A DNA stretch of 64,000 nucleotides from Chrysopilus asiliformis. Lineage: Eukaryota > Arthropoda > Insecta > Diptera > Rhagionidae. Within the stretch, counting starts at the first letter, position 1. Every line of letters begins with the position of its first letter. The notes below the pieces were generated by a model that worked only from the letters and a program-made list of their open reading frames with translations, ran no database searches and had not been told where the DNA came from. Position numbers and translations under genes: made by a program. Below are positions 1 to 11,600 of this stretch, piece after piece. The stretch is taken from positions 44,663,090 through 44,727,089 of the forward strand of contig OZ035963.1 in assembly GCA_964034945.1 (NCBI GenBank), read 5' to 3'.

Positions 1-197
1 GGACCGATTTTTACACGGTTTTTTTCAAAATGATCTGCGTTGCCAGGAGCAGGCTATGTAAGATTTTGAAAAATCCAAACAGAAGGTCATGTAAGGATAA
101 CGCAAATATCCTTTTTCCATTTTTCCCCGGAAAAATTGGCATTATAGGGTTTTTGGGGTCGCTGATCACGCCTCTGTTGCTGGAATTTCAAAATTCG
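1..197 (+). repeat. Truncated copy of the 'GATCTGCGTTGCCAGGA' interspersed repeat
   Basis: The segment runs from ACCGATTTTTACACGGTTTT through GATCTGCGTTGCCAGGAGCA to GGGGTCGCTGATCACG. The same blocks in the same order occur at 38674-39180 and, in inverse orientation and tandemly amplified, at 47640-48740. Its right side is cut by the hAT-type end at about 198. Confidence 0.75.
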
Positions 198-293
198 TAA
201 GTTACAAATTTTCATTATCTTATCTAGATAAACATTACGAGCATTTATCGTTATCTTATCTAGATAAAAAAATAATTATCTGGCCGCAACACT
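198..293 (-). mobile_element. Solo terminal fragment of the TATCTAGATAA hAT-like element
   Basis: Read on the minus strand this begins CAGTGTTGCGGCCAGATAAT and continues with TATCTAGATAA units and AAATGCTCGTAATGTTTATC. It closely matches the left end of the complete copy at 33013-33779. The opposite end is absent. It lies in what should be an intron of the helicase gene. Confidence 0.7.
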
Positions 294-1096
294 GGTGACC
301 AGTCACAACTGAGTCACAACATTTTCGTGTTTTTACGGTACAATATCCCTGCCCTTGTATGTCTCTGAATTCGGATTTGAAAAACATCCCAATTCATTTA
401 CCATGGAAAAAAATCACTGGAAAATTATCATCTTTTATGTTGAAATCGCTATACAGATTTTGACTTGTGACCGGTAACCACGCCATAATAAGGATGCTAA
501 TTTAATAAAATTTTATTTCATATTCAAAACTTTTAAATTGAGAAAACGGAGAAATGACAACATATGCTGCTGCGTTGTTAGATATTAATGGTGATAGAAA
601 TGAAAATTCAGAAATCATATTTTGTAAAATGTTGACTTAAATTGATAAAAAAATGAAAACGTTTGATGAAAACGTTTTATTATTATTCACTAAGATTCAC
701 AAATGCCCGAGGTTTACGTATGTTCAGGCCAAAATTCCCCGCACTAAAAGTGTTGATAAATTTGTGTGATAATATTCATATAAAAAATTAGAAAAAAAAA
801 TTGCTTTTCATAGTTACGGGAGAATTTAATGAAGTTTTTAATATTTGTAGTCCAGAGGTAAACTGCCTATAACTAATTTTTGTTTTGAAAATCGGTTGTT
901 TTATTGGGTTTTTGGGCCCTATCTCGAAAAATGAAGAACTTACGTTCGCTCACAAAATGTTATCTCCAAGATAATTCTATGACATTGAGTTACCCTTAAA
1001 CACATTTTAGTTTTTGTAGTTTACCTCCATGCTACAGATATGTAATTTAAAATTTTGAGAATTACTCAAATTTTCAATGAGTTTTTAGTAACGAAC
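294..1096. other. Probable helicase intron, no coding signal
   Basis: I see no helicase exon here on the minus strand and no conserved ORF. The stretch is A+T-rich, so the remaining helicase exons are most simply placed left of the window. Confidence 0.5.
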
Positions 1097-4000
1097 CTGA
1101 TTTAAATTATCACGATTAGTGAAATTAAAGAGAAATGGTTTTCCAGATGGTCCTTTTTTAACTGCTAAAGAAATTATTGAGCTGCTTGGAACTACGTGGC
1201 TATAAAAATATTGCTCAACACGATCAAGGCAAGATTTGAATATTAAATCTAATATTTCAGCTGTGGGTTGCATAGTACCTCCTGCAATTATAATCTGAGA
1301 ATATTTTGACAAGTTAATAATTACGCAAGTAACAAATTAGTATTTATTTCTTTTTAAAATAAAATAAAAATTACGGTATCAACAGTTACATGGCAAACTT
1401 ACCGATCGCGAATCTTTGACAATTTCCCGGAAATGTCCACCAGGATTGAGCAGCACAAATTTCATTCCTGCCTTACTAGTATCAACATCGTGTTTTATTA
1501 AAACTCTTCCATCATCCGCACACTCCGTCAATGCCTCAAGAAAACCTAAAAGCGGTCGGATGGACGATGAAATAAGTTTTTTCGCCATTTCCCCAATAGT
1601 CTTTGCTTCCGTTGCGGGTGCAACATTTTCATTTTTATGAATCTTTCCCTTCATTTTTTGCTTTTCGAGTTCCAACTTTTTAAGCAAATTTTTAGATCCA
1701 CACTCCTCCTCTTTAAGTTTTGGAACTTCATTATACAATCTCTGTGCTAAACCATGGACCTTCTGTGCAAATCGTGACTGCTCGCAGAATTCCAAAATAT
1801 CAAACAAATTAATGTTGAAGAACTCACCCTCACTCATTAACTCATGTGTGAGAATCATTCGGGATTTCGGACTTTGATCATTGTTTGATAAGATTTTGCA
1901 TAAACGTTTAGTTACAAAAATTAATTGATTGATTTTCAATAAATTTTTTACACTGAAACGTGTAAAGTATTTCCCTTTGTAGGTGTTCATATGATCGAGG
2001 GCAGTCTTTAGTTGATCGTGCGTGATTTCCGCACTGTAGATACTTGAAATTGCATCTAGGAGATTGTGAGCTTCGTCAATGATTATTACACAGTCTTTTA
2101 TGTCGATTCCAGTTTGCAGACGAGTTTTTCGATGGAGTAGCATTTGATATGGTAACATAACTATTTGGGCGTCCTTTAAACTTGTGCGGCCAGAGTAGTA
2201 TGGACATGCTCGGAGATTTTCGCCTGAAATTTGAACGTAAAAATTTGGTATTTGCTAACGAAGTCAAAAAAAATCCGCACCGTGCAAATCTGATTTAAAA
2301 ACTTTTTTTTATAAAAAGCCATACAAGCTACAAGGGTTTTAATAATAAAAAGAAAGGAAGAGTGGAAAATAATAAATAGGTGGTGGAGATCAGTAAAGAT
2401 ATAAGGAATGTAATTTTACTGAAATAAAAATCACGGATAATGAAAGTTTTTCAAAAAAAATCATTAAAAAACCTGTCTTAATGAGATCCTCAATATCTTG
2501 AATTTCGGTTAAACTATTTTCGGCCAGATTAGTGACTGCATTCTGACTCTTAAAGGGACAACTGGACGCCTGTTTTGTCCGAGACTTTTTCTGTATGCGA
2601 CCGTCATTGTCAGTCGATGTTACTTTTGATTGTAATTTCTGCATGTCTAGGCACTTCTCGTTTATTTGCGAAGAAGTGGGAAGTCTGTTGACTTCGGGGT
2701 TTATGCACAAATTCTGTCTAGACGCGAGGGACACACAACGGACAAATTGACCATATGGAGTTCGTTTTATTTCGTTGACCACTTGAGATAGCTGCGTATG
2801 GGTCCGGCTGCAGAAGAAGATCTAAAACAAACGCTTCTAAAAATTATTGTTGTTTTAATCGATGCCAAACTACCTACTTTGATGTCCTTGTAAATTTCAC
2901 CTTTCCTCTCATCGTCGTCCACATTCTCATATTCTTCATCAAGATCTTCCAACAAAAGGTCTTCCTCATCCGGTTGCGATTCAAGAAATACCTCCAGATC
3001 TTGCTTTTTACCCGACTGCTGCAAAGCAAAAGTGTTGTTTTTAGCATTATGTAAAATTTTTGTTACGGGCTACAGCCCTAACGGGTAGATTGAATTTCAT
3101 CAAACGAGAGTCAAAATATTTGTCAAACAATACATTTGTTGTTGATGGGTCTTTATTGCGGTGATTTGGATAAAAAAGCGTCCCTCAGCCGCCATTTCGT
3201 TTTTTTATACTATGTTATAGATTTTTTTTTCACGAAAATTGCGGCGGATGATAAAGATTGTGGAGACGTCGATCTCTGTATATTGTGCAAAAATAAGGTG
3301 GAAAATAAGGGTTGGTGTCAAGAGTTGATGTGCTTTTGTTATTTTTTGTAAACAATTGACTTTCGCAAAAGAGTTGAGTATGTGCAGTTGTGCAGGATAT
3401 GCAGTTAGGAGTCATTCGTACTTCATTATTGCTTCGATGATGTCGCTAATTGTGTCTAATAAGGGTAAACAGAACTTACAAAAGTTCGCATTATTGGTGC
3501 TGTTAAATGCGCAAATGTGTATCGTGCAAATCTCGCGCAATGACAATTCTTGAAAATACTATGCATCAACTTAAAAAACAACCTTCCGATCATAATCATG
3601 CACCCATTACATCAAAATCGGAAATTGATAAATCTAAGGCTGAATTAAAGGCCAAAGTAATAGACAGTTTTGCAGATTCGTCAGTTATAATTTCTAATGT
3701 GGAAAGTACATGTGCAGAAAGTTGTCGATCGTAAAGTAGGCCCTCCATTACCATGATTTTTCCCAACTGTAAAAAAATAGAGACACATTTATGTGAAGAT
3801 ACCTTGGCGAGAAAAGGAGATAAGAATCAACTGCAAAAATTTGTCGGCAACTGCAAAAATAATTTCCCCGCTTTTTTTATGGCGATTTCGTTCCGAAAAA
3901 AGTTCCAACTTTAATAAATAAATTTAAAAAACTTTAAAGGTTTTTTACTGAGCTCTTTCATGGGTCATACAAATCGATTCAGTCGCATTGAGGCAAATAT

Positions 4001-5382
4001 CAGTTGTGATCAACACACAATTTTGCTCTGCAATATTTAGTTTCAGAAAAAAATTGTAAAAAATATTTTTTCAATTATCTTGAAAACCGTTAAAGATACG
4101 TAAAAACCGGTAAAGAAAAAAATGTAGAAAACTCCATTTCCTATCAATTTATATGCAGACTGAATTTTTTTCAAATATATTGAGAACCGTTAGATATAAA
4201 AAAAACCGTTAAAACAAAAAATGTAGATGCACTGATCAGAAATTTCCCCCGTTCTCGAGTCGGTCTCCGTCATGAATACAATAATTTCCTTATATAGATG
4301 AGGAAAGTAAAATGAGTGGATTAAACTGAATTACCATTTTAATGGGTTGGTGTTATCCATTGAATATGTGTTATCTCTTAAAAACCTATAACATATTTTT
4401 TAACATATTTTTTAACCAGTAGTTTCATTTTGATCAATTGACCACATTTCAAAAAAAAACTGACAGAAAACACACAAATAAACCTGAAAATTGATATCTT
4501 CCTTATCCTATCAACCATAAATTCGTGGTCATTTCCAGGTTGACAGATATCAATAAAGTTGACACCGATTGACATTCGTAATTTCGACCTAACAACTTTG
4601 TTGATAATTGTCAACTATTAATTATGAATTGACTCAAAAATAACAAATATATAGAACACATTTACACTACCTCCCCCCAATGTATTCCCCTCTCCTGGTT
4701 TTTTCTGATCAGATTTCGCTTCGATTTTTGCCAGTAGATAGAGATTTTCTTCAGCAATCGCTCGTAAGCCTAACTCGATCTCTGCGCTTGTCCTCTGACC
4801 GTCTAAACGAATTTTTAAGGTCCGATTGAGCCTCCATAGTAAAGGATATTGTCATTATAAAAATTATAAAACCTTTTATTTTATTTCATACATTTTAATT
4901 GTCTTTTTAGCAGTCGGGTGTTTTTTAAAAAAAAATTTCCATACCTTTAACGCTTTTTTGCCTTGCTCCTCTTGCTTTCTACTTTGCAAAGCCAGTATTT
5001 TCTTTTCATACTCTGCAATTAATGTTTGCTTTCTTTTAAGAGAGTTAAGTTCGCCCCTTTTTTGGATAGTTGAAAACTGAGCCTCCAGCCAGTCTCCTGT
5101 AACTGCCGCACTTCTTTCCAACTCGTCTAATTGCCTGGCTAGTTGTTCAATTTTAGCATTCAACTCATTTTTCACTAAAATCTCATACTCCAGAAGCCAT
5201 TTGATGGCGCCGCAAGTCAAAGTCAATGATTTTCCAGTTCCAGTGGGGCTTTCGAATATTCCGATTTTTTTCCTATCGATCACTTGGAAAAGCTTTTGCA
5301 TGAGGTCCTGTTGAATAGGATAAGGCGTGAAGGGAAAGCCGAAATCTTCTGGGACACTTAAATTTCTCTGTGGAGAGTACAT
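1097..5382 (-). CDS. DDX11: DDX11/CHL1-type Fe-S DNA helicase, N-terminal and middle exons (3' end off the left edge)
   Basis: This is a superfamily 2 helicase of the XPD/FANCJ/DDX11 group, a nuclear 5'-3' DNA helicase that in known family members supports replication and sister-chromatid cohesion. My exon model on the minus strand is 5382-4945, 4794-4666, 3018-2878, 2821-2473, 2223-1403 and 1294-1097. Phases join without a stop and give about 692 residues. Exon 1 starts with ATG at 5382 and carries the family N-terminus ([11 protein letters not shown]) and Walker A ([11 protein letters not shown]). Exon 4 starts [11 protein letters not shown] (motif Ia). Four cysteines spread over exons 4-5 (NLC, EKC, SCPF, RACPYY) fit the Fe-S cluster. 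Exon 5 has the DEAH box ([12 protein letters not shown]). Exon 6 begins [10 protein letters not shown], the DDX11 motif. Human DDX11 is over 900 residues, so motifs IV-VI must lie left of the window. Exon 2 edges are the least certain. The donors after exons 4 (GTTTTT) and 6 (GTTCGT) are weak. Confidence 0.9.
3400..3733 (+). pseudogene. Decayed FLYWCH-type zinc-finger fragment in an intron of the helicase gene
   Basis: It lies in the 1.6-kb intron between helicase exons 2 and 3, on the opposite strand. Across three frames it reads [11 protein letters not shown], then HYWCC, then [20 protein letters not shown], then DHNHAPIT. That order fits a FLYWCH finger: a small N-terminal G-containing stretch, a YW.C cysteine, a second cysteine before K(S/A)R, and a closing H.H. 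Frameshifts and a stop interrupt it, so it is not functional as read. FLYWCH fingers occur in host genes and in some transposon-derived proteins. I cannot say which this came from. Confidence 0.45.
3734..4665. repeat. Rest of helicase intron 2, with a dispersed 'ACCGTTAAAGATACG' repeat (about 4050-4290)
   Basis: The 4050-4290 segment contains AAAACCGTTAAAGATACGTAAAAAC and CTCGAGTCGGTCTCCGTCAT. An inverted relative lies at 35060-35345 (CTGATCAG..CTCGAG..GTCTCCGTCATGAATACAAT on its minus strand). Shorter relatives with ACCGTTATCGAAATATTTTC occur near 44430 and 62340. The remainder shows no gene. Confidence 0.5.
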
Positions 5383-7738
5383 TTTGAAATAACAGTAACG
5401 TGATGTTGCAAAGATATGATTGTCACAATGTCTCAGAACGATTAGTTTCTAAATTATACACTACTTTTGGCAGATAACGATCACAGTATATTCTAAATCA
5501 CTACAATATTTACGGCTTTTCGAACAGTTTAAATTTGACAAATCGTTGCAGGGCTGACATTTTTTCTTGTATTCCAGTTATTCCCATTTACTTTCCAAGT
5601 CTAACACCTCTATTTAAAACTGTACAAATGATTGTGAACACCCTACAACAGTTAAAACATTTTTTTACTTGATTGTTAAAAATAATCTATTTTAGAACAT
5701 CTTAAGCTCCCAAAATTCTCATCTGAAATTATTTTTTAAGTTCGTTTTAAGTTCTAAGAACAATTTGAAAGGCTAATTTATTTTACACTAGTTTCGCAAT
5801 TCCCAATCAAACTAAATAGACTTAAATTAGTGCAAAAGTAAATAAAGTTCTATTATTGACAGATGATTGGACAAATGTTAAACTTTTTTTTTTATTACGA
5901 ACAAAGATTTTTTTTTCTAGTACAGTGAAACTTATTAGGAGAGATCCTGTGTAAGCCGGATACTTACCCGTACACTTTTTAAAGTACCGTGAAGGCCTTT
6001 TTCATATAAAATGAACTTGCTTACCGTAACCTGAAAAAAAATCGGATACCATTTTTTCTGCATTTCAGTCGGATTTTTTATAGCCTATGTCATATTAAAT
6101 TTAGTGTGCTGTTTCACGGATAGTACCAATCGCTCGATTAAAAAATGAATTATAGCAGTTTTATACGTTTCCACAGATGTTTATCGTAAAAGCAACGTGA
6201 GTGGGTAAAAACGGTACTTTTCTCCCTTTGCCCATATAAAAAAAGGCAATATTCCAGTGTGACGAGTCAAAAAAATCCGATTTTTTGTTATTGCAATATT
6301 CGAAAGTTTATAGCCAGAATTACGACATTGAAATACTTATTTTTGCCAAAATCACAACCCGAAAACCAACGAAAAACATCGTAAAAATCGAAATTTCCTT
6401 AAAATTTTTTTTATTAGTTTCAATGTTAAATAATAACGAAGAAAAGTTAATGTTAGTCCACCTTCTTGAAGTAAAAATTACCTAAAATACTGCCTTAAAG
6501 GTAAACGATCACTGAAATGTAAAAAAAATGCATCTATTTAAAGTTTTACCTCGAAAAGCTCTAGCTTTGAAATCATAAATATAGGTGTCACTTTCACGTG
6601 GCCATACTCGTAGTAAAGGAGAAACTAAAGTGCGCCAGACTATAAGCTTTTTAGGTGTGCTTTTTTTCGTAAAGATTTAAAACGTATGTAAAAGCTCTGA
6701 ACATCGATCGTGAAAGTGCCATCTACATTCATTATTTCAAAGGTAGAGCTATTCGACAATGGGTGCATTCACGAATACTCAACGGTTGAGTAAATCTCGA
6801 TTAGTTCTCGTGAATGCCTCGATACATTAAACAGCTGATATCTGTCAATCTTGTCATAGACAAATGGAGGGAAAATTTGTTGTGTGAAAATTGTTAGTTG
6901 TAATTATGGGAAACCACTGGTTTTTGGAGTTTTTAGCTGAAGATGATGTTACCACAAACATTGCAACAGATTCCTCGTCTATATCAGGCCTGCCCAACCT
7001 TTTTGTACTAAAGTTCGACTTTTTTTTAACCCAACTACATCGAGATCTACCCATATACGTGTGGTTACACGGCCAGAGCAAAAGATACTCCACATACGGT
7101 GCCGCAGTAATCCTGAAAATAAACCATTTCACGTTTGCGATAACACGTAGCGTCTCGCATCGCCTAATGTGAACAGGCTCGTGAATTCTAAATCGAAACT
7201 AAACTATTCAAACAAATTTTAAACATGAGTCAAATTAAAAGAAATTCCTGCGTCCTTAAATAGAGGACAGCGTATGGGCAAAAAGACGACGGGATGGAAA
7301 CCATAATTTTTGCGCTTAAAAGTGTGTATTTGACCTTGGCAATTAAAATTTTTCTTTTGCGACGCAATAATTTCTATGTGTAGGGATTTTTTAAATGAAA
7401 ATTTTACCTGCGTCGCTTAAGGTATTCCCAAGAACTAACAAAATTTTTATAACTAGATATTCACAAACAAAAATTAAGAAAAACCTCTTTTCTTTGATTG
7501 GTTTTCCAAATTTCCAATCATACACAAAAGTGCGTTTTATCAATTGTTTCTAGAAAGAGCGGAATGACAAATACAGATTTTTGTCTCGCACGCCGCTTTG
7601 CTTTGCGCTGCGGGCAGCAAGTTTAATTAATGACAACGTTTACCTATCACCGACTACTAGCCCTTGAATTTGGCAGCCTTTAATTTGAGAATAATCTGAA
7701 CTACAAACATAGTGAGCTTTTAAATTAAAGGTATATAT
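5383..7738. other. Upstream flank of the helicase gene, no recognised gene
   Basis: This should contain the helicase promoter, but I see no distinctive core element. A possible pogo-like end (TACAGTGAAACTTATTAGGA) lies near 5931 without a visible partner. Opposed ORFs of about 90 codons at 6854-7172 overlap on both strands and match nothing I know. Confidence 0.4.
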
Positions 7739-7742
7739 TTAA

Positions 7743-7925
7743 CCCTATTAATACCAACCTAAGTGTTTTAGTTTATACTCTCTATTAAATATTATTCACT
7801 AAAAAAATTAACAAATCATTTAACTAATGAACGAATTCATATTAGTGGCTGAATTATGAAAATTGAGATTTAGAAATTAGAACGTTTCCTAATTTAATAG
7901 TGATCCAAAGTTGGTACGAATAGGG
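7743..7925. mobile_element. piggyBac-like MITE with TTAA target duplication
   Basis: TTAA stands at both sides (7739-7742 and 7926-7929). The ends are CCCTATTAATACCAACCTAA and, on the other strand from the right, CCCTATTCGTACCAACTTTG. That is an imperfect inverted repeat starting CCC, as in piggyBac-type elements. The 183-bp interior has no ORF. Confidence 0.65.
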
Positions 7926-7929
7926 TTAA

Positions 7930-10035
7930 GCGTGCGCGAAACAGTCTAATTGCGTGCTAATTCTAGTACCTTTTCATACTAGATTGAATCTCGAAGTGGA
8001 AACTGTCCAGTAAAAACTGGAATTAGAATGGGAATTAGCATGCATTTAGACCGTTTTGCACGCGGCCTTAGACTCGCACATATACGTGGAAAATTTCTCA
8101 TGTACCTAATTTTCAAGAATTTTTGCATAGATTTTTCAAAATATTTCGCCTGCGACGTATTACTTTCTATTATGGTTTGATAATATGTAAATTTTTAAAT
8201 TAAATTTCAGTGCCAATATTAAAGGACTGTTACCGTAATGTGTAGAATGAGTTTGACAACTCTGCTCTACACTTAGCAGATTGGGCTCTTAATCAAAACC
8301 ACCTATAGCTACACCCCTAAACACGCATAATATGTATAAGTGGTTGTTTGTTAAAAGCGCACAAGCTTTAATTTGTTTAATGAATACGGTGACCAGAAGT
8401 CTAGTCCCGCATTTTAGTCGTCTGTTACAAATTGGCAACCGTCTCGCAAAGTGTTCCGCATTCGGCATAATCTATTCTACATTAAACATAATATTGGGTG
8501 AAGTTCCTACGAGTTTCACTGCTCTAGTTATTGTTCAAACGATCCCAAATGACCCTAGATCACTCATCCGTTTGGTAGTTGGTCAGAATTAGATACCATT
8601 TTGTCGCACAGTATTATTAAAAAAAATATTCGAACCATAAAAATAATAAAAGTTAGATCCCCAGATAAACGTAATTTAGCTGGAAAATTTGTAAGACCAA
8701 CATTGTAAGAAAAATTGATTATTATCAAAAATGTTTCTTACTGTATTTTCCGGCTAATCAAGGCATGCATTAATGAAACAAATTCAAAGGGCGAAGAAAG
8801 ACTGGTCTAAACATTTACCTGAGGAGTGTCAAAGGCGTTAAATTACACACGTCGATTGTATGAATAGAGGAAAGCAATGAGCAAAAAGATATTTAGATAT
8901 TTCAATATTTATCCTTTCGGAAATATGAATATATTGTTCCATACCCAGGCCTAATCGCAACATTCTTTTAAGACTTTTCTCTATTTGTAAGCAAACGTCC
9001 AACAAACGATATCCGTTATGATCAGTTAATTGAATTTTTTCTTCTATTTCATTGAAAAGCACCTTAGTTTCTCGTTTGAAAATATGACCGAGTTTTTAAT
9101 TGTCATTACTTTTAAATGTTAAAATTTTTAATAATATGATTAAAGATTATCCCACAGGTCTTAAAATTCTGTGTTGAATGGACAAACATGTTTTACGAGT
9201 AAAGGATTTACTGTGGGCTATTTCTATTTGCATAAGTCAAGATTAAAATGATTTTCTCTTCTTAGAAAAAAATAAGAAATAATACGAAATACGAAAATTA
9301 CTTTTCCTAGAAATTGATGCATTATAATTCGATTTCATTGACAATCTAAAAGGAATTAAAAAAAAATTCTGTGAAAAGGTTCTCATTAATTTGCCACCAA
9401 TTCGAATCCATGATAAATTGCTACAATTAATCTTTACTCAATTTCAGTATTCCACAACGTTACAGTATGGTTAATTCATAGACAGAAATTGGTCGGACAT
9501 CCAGGTGTGGATCCCGTTTTAATGTATATCCTCTTCCTGAAAGGAACGCGATTAATCTAAATTCTATTGACAATAGTGAAAGTGACACATGTAAGATTGC
9601 ATAATATCGATCGAAGACGGAAGAAAAAATTTTTCGTCCCTTAAGAAAGTTAAAAATCGGGGTCGAGCTGTATACCTACACTTCGAGGGATTTTTGCAAA
9701 AACTCCACTTTTGATCTAACCAAGGATTTTCCCATACATCTGCTTTAACAATGAAAATCTGTGCGACTGCTGATGCGAATCTATCTACTTTCGACTGTTT
9801 ATTGTAGTGTTTCATTGGAGGTCAATCTTAAGAATAAACAAGAAATATTTTTCATTGTCCAATAATAGGTCTAACGATCTTTTTAAAATCGAAAATTTTG
9901 TACTTTTACCAGGTGTTCTCTGTAACTTTCTGTAATTTTCCAAAGATATTGCATAAGATAATTAGGACATGCATGACATGAACTTGTGCATTTTTTTCTC
10001 GCTCTCGACTAATGTATATTTATAGGGTACCTTTT
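7930..10035. other. Intergenic, no supported gene
   Basis: Short ORFs at 8332-8592 (+) and 8838-9062 (-) have no motif I recognise, and nothing nearby supports them as exons. No transposon ends are clear. Confidence 0.4.
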
Positions 10036-10597
10036 TTATACCCGTATGGTGAAACCAAAGTGTATATTAGATTTGCCTTACCGTTTGTAACGCCAAGATC
10101 CTGTCATCACACAAAAAAATGAATTACACCAGTGTGTTTAGAATGATGAAAAAAAATGAATTTAGCATGTCCGTCCGTCCGTCTGTCCGTCTGTCTGTCC
10201 GTCCGTCTGTGGCGCGGATTGCGGGCGCACGGATTGAGCTAGAGACTTGAAATTTTGAGCAGATCCGTTTTTCGTAAAATGCGAGGCCAAGTACGTTAAT
10301 GGGCAAAAATGGACCATTAGGGGGGCGTACCCCCCATACGAACGAAAACGATTTTTGCGAATATCTCAAAAACGGTGCATCTTATCAAAAAAAGTGCAAG
10401 AACAAAACTTATTTAGGATATGATTCTACATAAAACTCCCATACATCAAAGTCTGATTAGAATAAATTTTAAAAAATCTTATTGAAAAGTTTGACTTCAA
10501 AGTGGAATTTTGGTACAACTGTTCGAATTTTGATACGAATATCACCATACGGGTCTCCAATGATTGCCAGATTGGCAATTATAGCTTTTGTTATGTT
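10036..10597 (+). mobile_element. Helentron-type non-autonomous element (HINE/DINE-1-like), copy A
   Basis: The 5' end reads TTTATACCCGTATGGTGAAA. About 130 bp in is a (GTCY)n block (10167-10212). Then comes a conserved core (GGCGCGGATTGCGGGCGCAC). Near the 3' end TCACCATACGGGT inverts the 5' ACCCGTATGGTGA. The end has a hairpin, ATTGCCAGATTGGCAAT, and the tail TATAGCTTTTGTTATGTT. In Drosophila, DINE-1 elements also combine subterminal inverted repeats, GTCY repeats and a 3' stem-loop and derive from Helentrons, so I infer the same class here. There is no transposase gene, so it is non-autonomous. Confidence 0.8.
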
Positions 10598-10854
10598 TTA
10601 AATTCGCTGTGATAAATGTGTGAAAACTTTCAAGAATTAGCAAGCAAATAGCCCGTTTCGCACACACCAAAAGCTGTTACTAAGTTAGTCACGGGTCATT
10701 GGTAAGGCCCTAAGTGTTTACGAAAACAACTGGTTTTAAAAATTTATAAAAGCACGTTGTTGAGTTTTCTGTTTTCAATTGACTGGATATGAGAATTTTT
10801 AAGATATTAAATAAAAAATTTTCCCTAATGTTAACAAAATTTTACTTTATTATT
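10598..10854. other. Spacer between two repeats
   Basis: A+T-rich sequence with no ORF or repeat end that I can support. Confidence 0.35.
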
Positions 10855-11030
10855 GATGGTAACTGTTTGTGCTTTGGTTTAGTAAATTTTCAAATGTTTC
10901 TTTTATTTTTAACTACAAAAAAATTATTTTAGTAGAACCGTAAATGCCTTCGAAACCTTCGGCTTTGAAAAGGCCGAAGTTCGGCTTCGGCTTCGGCGAA
11001 ACATTGGCCTTTGGTCGGACTCTAAATGCC
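10855..11030 (+). repeat. Dispersed repeat 'TTTGTGCTTTRGTTTA / CTTCGGCTTCGGC', copy 1
   Basis: It contains TTTGTGCTTTGGTTTAGTAA, AAATTTTCAAATGTTTC, then GTAGAACCGTAAATGC and a CTTCGGCTTCGGC-rich block ending TTGGTCGGACTCTA. A second copy lies at 16540-16745, and the last block is present in reverse near 17750-17860. No coding signal and no inverted ends were seen. Confidence 0.6.
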
Positions 11031-11127
11031 GACGTACATTTGTCATTCCGTGCCGGCGACTTTTATTCCTCAAAATGCCCTTCCGACGTACACGCTTCTT
11101 CACTTTTTCGTAGGAAAAACTTGTGTA

Positions 11128-11598
11128 CAGTAGAACGCGCTTAAATGCAACACGCGTAAATGCAAAACTCGTGTAATTGCACGCAAAATTTGTGCATGGA
11201 GGATTTTTAAGCATTTGTCATATAAATATACACGGATAAATGAAACACGCTTAATTGCAATACTTGCTTAAATGCAACCATTTTCACATCCGCAAAAGTA
11301 TAAATTATATGAAATTTTACACGCTTAAATGCACATGTGCAAAAATTAAATGTAATTACACAAAAAAAAGTGATTATTGTTATTTTTATTTGATAAAATG
11401 AATTCTTAGTTAGGTTCTTTGTTTTTGTGTAGCCTTGTTTATTACAGGAATATTAAAGTTGTATGTTTATCTTTTACTCGCATAATTGCACATTAATGTG
11501 CATTTATCCGTGCTTCTGTGCTACGTATAAATGCAAAACACGGATAAATGCACATAAAATTCTGCGAAATTCGATGTGCATTTAAGCGTGTTCTACTG
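11128..11598. mobile_element. pogo/Tigger-like MITE with TA target duplication
   Basis: TA flanks both ends (11126-11127 and 11599-11600). The left end CAGTAGAACGCGCTTAAATG and the right end, read inversely, CAGTAGAACACGCTTAAATG differ at one position. CAGTA-type ends plus TA are typical of the pogo group of Tc1/mariner elements. Inside, motifs such as CGCTTAAATGCA and CGGATAAATGCAC recur many times near both ends. There is no transposase. Confidence 0.75.
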
Positions 11599-11600
11599 TA

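Noticed and set aside
1416..1640. Plus-strand ORF of 74 codons opposite the helicase
   Set aside because: It is antisense to exon 5 of the helicase, whose protein motifs are clear.
5931..5960. Possible pogo-type element starting TACAGTGAAACTTATTAGG
   Set aside because: No inverse partner end was found within reach, so only a weak note is kept.
6854..7172. Opposed ORFs of 92-93 codons on both strands
   Set aside because: They overlap almost fully on opposite strands and match no family I recognise. There are no splice or promoter cues.
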